This document shows positions 61,411-64,000 of a stretch of DNA of 64,000 nt, piece by piece. The stretch is from Desulfosporosinus nitroreducens (GTDB taxonomy: Bacteria > Bacillota > Desulfitobacteriia > Desulfitobacteriales > Desulfitobacteriaceae). The notes beneath the pieces were generated by a model. That model saw nothing but the letters and a program-made list of their open reading frames with translations. It searched no databases and was not told where the DNA came from. The stretch is from NCBI RefSeq assembly GCF_023897015.1, contig NZ_JAMHFY010000003.1, forward strand, positions 1 to 64,000, given 5' to 3'. The position numbers were made by a program, and so were the translations under genes. Each line of letters starts with the position of its first letter. Position 1 is the stretch's first letter.

Positions 61411-62772
61411 ATGAACCGCTCTCAACAACTTGGAGAAGAGCAGATAAGTAAACTGCTGCTTAAGTTTTCAGTCCCGGCAATTATCGGTATGTCAGTTAAT
61501 GGTTTTTACAATATCGTGGACCGAATTTTTGTAGGTCAAGGCGTTGGCGCATTAGCGCTATCAGGTATTGCCATTAGTTTCCCTTTCACTCTCGCCATCA
61601 TGGCTTTTGGCATGTTAATTGGAATAGGTGCAACCGCCGTAATCTCAATCCGATTAGGTCAACAGAAAAAAGAAGAAGCTGAACAGATTGTCGGTAACGC
61701 GTTTGTCTTGCTCCTTCTAATTTCATTGGGTATTAGCGTATTGAGTTATATTTTCATGGATTCACTTTTAATACTCTTTGGAGCGAGCAGTGAGGTTATC
61801 CCTTACGCCAAGCAATATCTTACTGTTCTCTTGTGGGGTGCCGTATTCCAAACAATCGGTTTTGGCATGAACAATTTTATTCGTGCAGAAGGAAATCCCA
61901 AGATAGCCATGTACACAATGGTTTTAGGGGCGGTCTTGAATACGATATTGAATCCAATATTCATTTTTTGGTTACATCTTGGTGTGGCGGGCTCCGCTCT
62001 TGCCACAGTTATTTCTCAATTTGTTACTGCGGTTTGGGTACTATACTACTTCCTCGGAAATCGGGCTTTGCTTAAACTTCACTTTCAAAACCTTAGACTC
62101 AAATGGATTTTTGTTAAAGATATTCTGGCGATTGGAGTTTCTCCCTTTTCCATGCAGTTAGTTGGCAGCATCGTGACTATCCTCTTAAATAAAACGCTAG
62201 TCAACTACGGCGGAGATTTGTCGATTGCAGCTATGGGTGTCATAAACAGTATTGCAATGCTCATATTTATGCCGATTTTTGGAATTGGGCAAGGGGCGCA
62301 ACCGATTCTAGGATATAATTACGGAGCTAGAAGATATGATCGAGTTAAGCAGACGCTGAAATTATCTGTAATCGGTGCTACTGGTGTAATGACTTTAGGG
62401 TTTTTGGTTGTGGAGTTATTTCCGGTTGCTTTAATGACCCTTTTCAGCAAGGATCCGGAACTTATTGCTATAGGATCAAACGGATTGCGAATTTTTTTGG
62501 TGATGCTCCCGATTATTGGATTCCAAGTGACTGCGGTAAATTACTTTCAAGCTACGGGTAAGCCAAGAAAGTCGTTGTTTCTGAGTTTATCCCGCCAACT
62601 CATTTTCTTAGTGCCAATGCTTTTGATTTTACCTAAATTTTGGGGCCTGACGGGAGTTTGGTTAGCCGGTCCGGTGGCGGATTTTGCCTCTGCCGGTGTT
62701 ACGGTTCTATGGTTAAGAAATGATCTTAAGCAGTTAGAACTGACAATTAAAGAAGGCTCGACAAAGGGTTGA
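61411..62772 (+). CDS. MATE-family multidrug efflux transporter
   Basis: 453 residues with twelve transmembrane helices in two halves. The opening (LLLKFSVPAIIGMSVNGFYN, then IVDRIFVGQGVGALALSGIAI) and the second-half GIGQGAQPILGYNYGARRYDR are typical of MepA-type MATE proteins, which export cationic drugs with Na+ or H+. AAAGGAG precedes the ATG. Single gene with its own terminator. Confidence 0.92.
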   Translation: MNRSQQLGEEQISKLLLKFSVPAIIGMSVNGFYNIVDRIFVGQGVGALALSGIAISFPFTLAIMAFGMLIGIGATAVISIRLGQQKKEEAEQIVGNAFVLLLLISLGISVLSYIFMDSLLILFGASSEVIPYAKQYLTVLLWGAVFQTIGFGMNNFIRAEGNPKIAMYTMVLGAVLNTILNPIFIFWLHLGVAGSALATVISQFVTAVWVLYYFLGNRALLKLHFQNLRLKWIFVKDILAIGVSPFSMQLVGSIVTILLNKTLVNYGGDLSIAAMGVINSIAMLIFMPIFGIGQGAQPILGYNYGARRYDRVKQTLKLSVIGATGVMTLGFLVVELFPVALMTLFSKDPELIAIGSNGLRIFLVMLPIIGFQVTAVNYFQATGKPRKSLFLSLSRQLIFLVPMLLILPKFWGLTGVWLAGPVADFASAGVTVLWLRNDLKQLELTIKEGSTKG

Positions 62773-62789
62773 TTATAAGAATCCTTTTG

Positions 62790-62820
62790 GCGACATGACA
62801 ATTTGTCAGTCGCTATTTTT
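62790..62820 (+). terminator. Terminator of the MATE gene
   Basis: Stem GCGAC..GTCGC with inner TGACA/TGTCA pairing, followed by TATTTTTT. Confidence 0.8.
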
Positions 62821-62934
62821 TAATGCTTTAGTTATAGGGGGTATAAGAATTGAAAAACCATATATAAAAGGGAAATGAATTTTTTTGTGGAATTACCTAA
62901 AAATCCAAATAGTTCATAACGTTCACAACTTAAA

Positions 62935-63018
62935 ATTCTTAGCCTATCGAAAAGTAGGGATGCTTGCAACGGATCTAAGGGTAGTTATTTCTATAAACGA
63001 TAACTGGGTTGTAGAAGC
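62935..63018 (+). promoter_or_regulatory. GEMM-like c-di-GMP riboswitch candidate
   Basis: The sequence folds as a three-way arrangement. TTCT (about 62937) pairs with AGAA (about 63013). CCTA-tCGAAAAg-TAGG forms a GNRA-like-capped stem directly followed by GGATGC. CAAC (about 62967) pairs with GTTG (about 63008), enclosing GGATCTAAGG and an AGTTAT/ATAACT stem. The capped stem plus GGGA(C/T)GC and (G)CTAAGG is the core of GEMM-I aptamers. The 5' strand differs from the common GCAAACC form, so the call is tentative. Confidence 0.5.
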
Positions 63019-63027
63019 GTACTTTCT

Positions 63028-63073
63028 AAATGTCTATCTGCTGAAAGTTCGGTAGGTAGGCATTTTTGTTTTA
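63028..63073 (+). terminator. Leader terminator after the riboswitch candidate
   Basis: 12-bp stem AAATGTCTATCT (63028-63039) with AGGTAGGCATTT (63054-63065), including two G-U pairs, then TTGTTTT. It lies between the aptamer candidate and the sensor gene, the usual position for an expression platform. Confidence 0.65.
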
Positions 63074-63176
63074 ATATGATTGGAGGGATATTTATCATAA
63101 ATTATTGTCGGTCTTTATGCTGTGAGTCGGTGTAAGACAATATTTAATCATTACATGTGAATGGGAGATGAAGGGT

Positions 63177-64000
63177 ATGTTTAAGAGATTGTTTAATATT
63201 TCTAGCGTTAATGGGAAGACAATGATGACTATATTACCCTTGGTATTATTAACCCTAGTGGTCATGTCCGTGATTAGCTACAAATATTCAGAAACTCTAC
63301 TCAAAGACGAGATTCAAAATAAAATGACTGCTCAGTTAAATGGAACGATCAACGATATTGAGAAACAATTAACCGCTCACGATACGTTACTTCAAGGCTT
63401 AGCACGCACTGTAGAATCCGTTGGAAATGGGATAACTGCAGACGAGTATGCTAGTTTGCTAAAGAAAATAATAACAGCTAATAATGTAACGTTTGGAGCG
63501 GGTGTGTGGTATGAACCTTATGCCTATAATAATGACACTCAATACTTCGGTCCCTATGTGTTTAAGGATAAAGATGGAAAAGTCGTGTTTACGAATGAAT
63601 TTGCTGACCCTAAATATGACTTTCCAACTAAACCTTGGTACACGATTAGTAAAGGTATATCAGAGAAATCGATTTGGACTGATCCATATTATGATGAAGG
63701 TACCAATGCTACTATACTAACGGATAACGTCCCATTTTATGATGATAATGGGAACTTTAAGGGTACCATAACAGGTGGGATTGATTTCATCACTCTACAA
63801 AAATTAATTACGGATATTCACTTAGATATTGAATCAGATATTTATCTTATAAATAAAGAAGGTATGTATCTAGCGAATCCCAATCCGGAAAAGATCATGA
63901 ATATTAAGATTACGGAAGAAGAGAACCTCAGCTTGCAGGAAGCAGCAAAGAACATGATGGTTGAGAAAACCGGGACGTTTAGTTATAATGGCAACGGGGC
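63177..64000 (+). CDS. Cache-domain transmembrane sensor, probably methyl-accepting chemotaxis protein (truncated by window)
   Basis: An open frame of 274 codons running off the window end. Start MFKRLFNISSVNGKTMMTIL, transmembrane helix about 17-38, then a double-Cache extracytoplasmic domain (GAGVWYEPYAYNNDTQYFGP, PWYTISKGISEKSIWTDPYY, GTITGGIDFITLQKLI, LINKEGMYLANPNP). This N-terminal layout is typical of chemoreceptors and some Cache kinases or cyclases; the output domain lies beyond the edge. AAGGG lies just before the ATG. A c-di-GMP-like riboswitch candidate precedes it. Confidence 0.8.
   Translation, partial: MFKRLFNISSVNGKTMMTILPLVLLTLVVMSVISYKYSETLLKDEIQNKMTAQLNGTINDIEKQLTAHDTLLQGLARTVESVGNGITADEYASLLKKIITANNVTFGAGVWYEPYAYNNDTQYFGPYVFKDKDGKVVFTNEFADPKYDFPTKPWYTISKGISEKSIWTDPYYDEGTNATILTDNVPFYDDNGNFKGTITGGIDFITLQKLITDIHLDIESDIYLINKEGMYLANPNPEKIMNIKITEEENLSLQEAAKNMMVEKTGTFSYNGNG

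Overview
The window reads as low-to-middle GC chromosome from an anaerobic, respiring Firmicute. The gene set includes a trimeric electron-bifurcating [FeFe] hydrogenase with complete HydE/F/G maturation, LL-diaminopimelate aminotransferase, multiheme c-type cytochromes, two DMSO-reductase-family molybdoenzymes, sigma-54 regulation, a flavodiiron protein and a Feo iron-uptake cluster. This combination is typical of the Desulfosporosinus/Desulfitobacterium branch of the Peptococcaceae. That assignment is inference from gene content and style. No rRNA, tRNA, CRISPR array or intact transposase was seen.

Layout. 1-4000: a DeoR regulator, a DegT-type aminotransferase, a GntR/FadR regulator and two decayed gene fragments. 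4000-9200: a sensor kinase plus NtrC-type sigma-54 activator, divergent from a TauE/SafE exporter and universal-stress-protein operon that has a clear -24/-12 promoter. 9500-11750: a membrane metallophosphoesterase, a degenerate lone receiver protein and an Xre regulator. 11850-15770: a Fur-box-controlled feoA-feoA-feoB cluster, a Cys-rich membrane peptide, a DUF2325 protein and an HD-GYP protein. 15900-26900: a redox and cytochrome region holding a flavodiiron protein, a broken GGDEF gene, an ethylbenzene-dehydrogenase-like haem lipoprotein with a NapC-type tetrahaem protein and their own two-component system, a PadR-FetA-FetB iron-export operon whose fetB is frameshifted, a hexahaem lipoprotein, and a divergent Cache-HAMP-HTH one-component regulator. 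27700-38000: hydrogenase structural genes (HydC/HydB/HydA type), then TM1266-family regulator, hydG, aspartase, hydF and hydE. 38100-45540 (minus strand): two DMSO-reductase-like systems, one apparently cytoplasmic and one Tat-exported with FeS subunit, anchor and TorD-type chaperone. 46100-50490: a PucR-type regulator and a sulfonate/nitrate-type ABC transporter.

50600-54480: an adenosylcobalamin operon of adenosyltransferase, MeaB GTPase, mutase large subunit and B12-binding subunit. It lies behind a second perfect sigma-54 promoter with an upstream inverted repeat. The mutase carries the isobutyryl-CoA-mutase pair (Phe75/Gln193) instead of the methylmalonyl-CoA-mutase Tyr/Arg pair. 54660-58400: TetR regulator plus HlyD/ABC-2 efflux operon. 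58500-62800: dapL, a second class I aminotransferase and a MATE transporter. 62930-64000: a c-di-GMP (GEMM)-like riboswitch candidate before a Cache-domain sensor, probably a chemoreceptor, cut by the window edge.

The genes suggest energy metabolism built on hydrogen, periplasmic cytochromes and molybdoenzymes, with iron homeostasis and several dedicated regulators. Points most worth following are the sigma-54-controlled acyl-CoA mutase, the membrane-anchored one-component regulator beside the hexahaem cytochrome, the CX3CH haem lipoprotein module, and a three-copy intergenic repeat that always abuts a transcription terminator.
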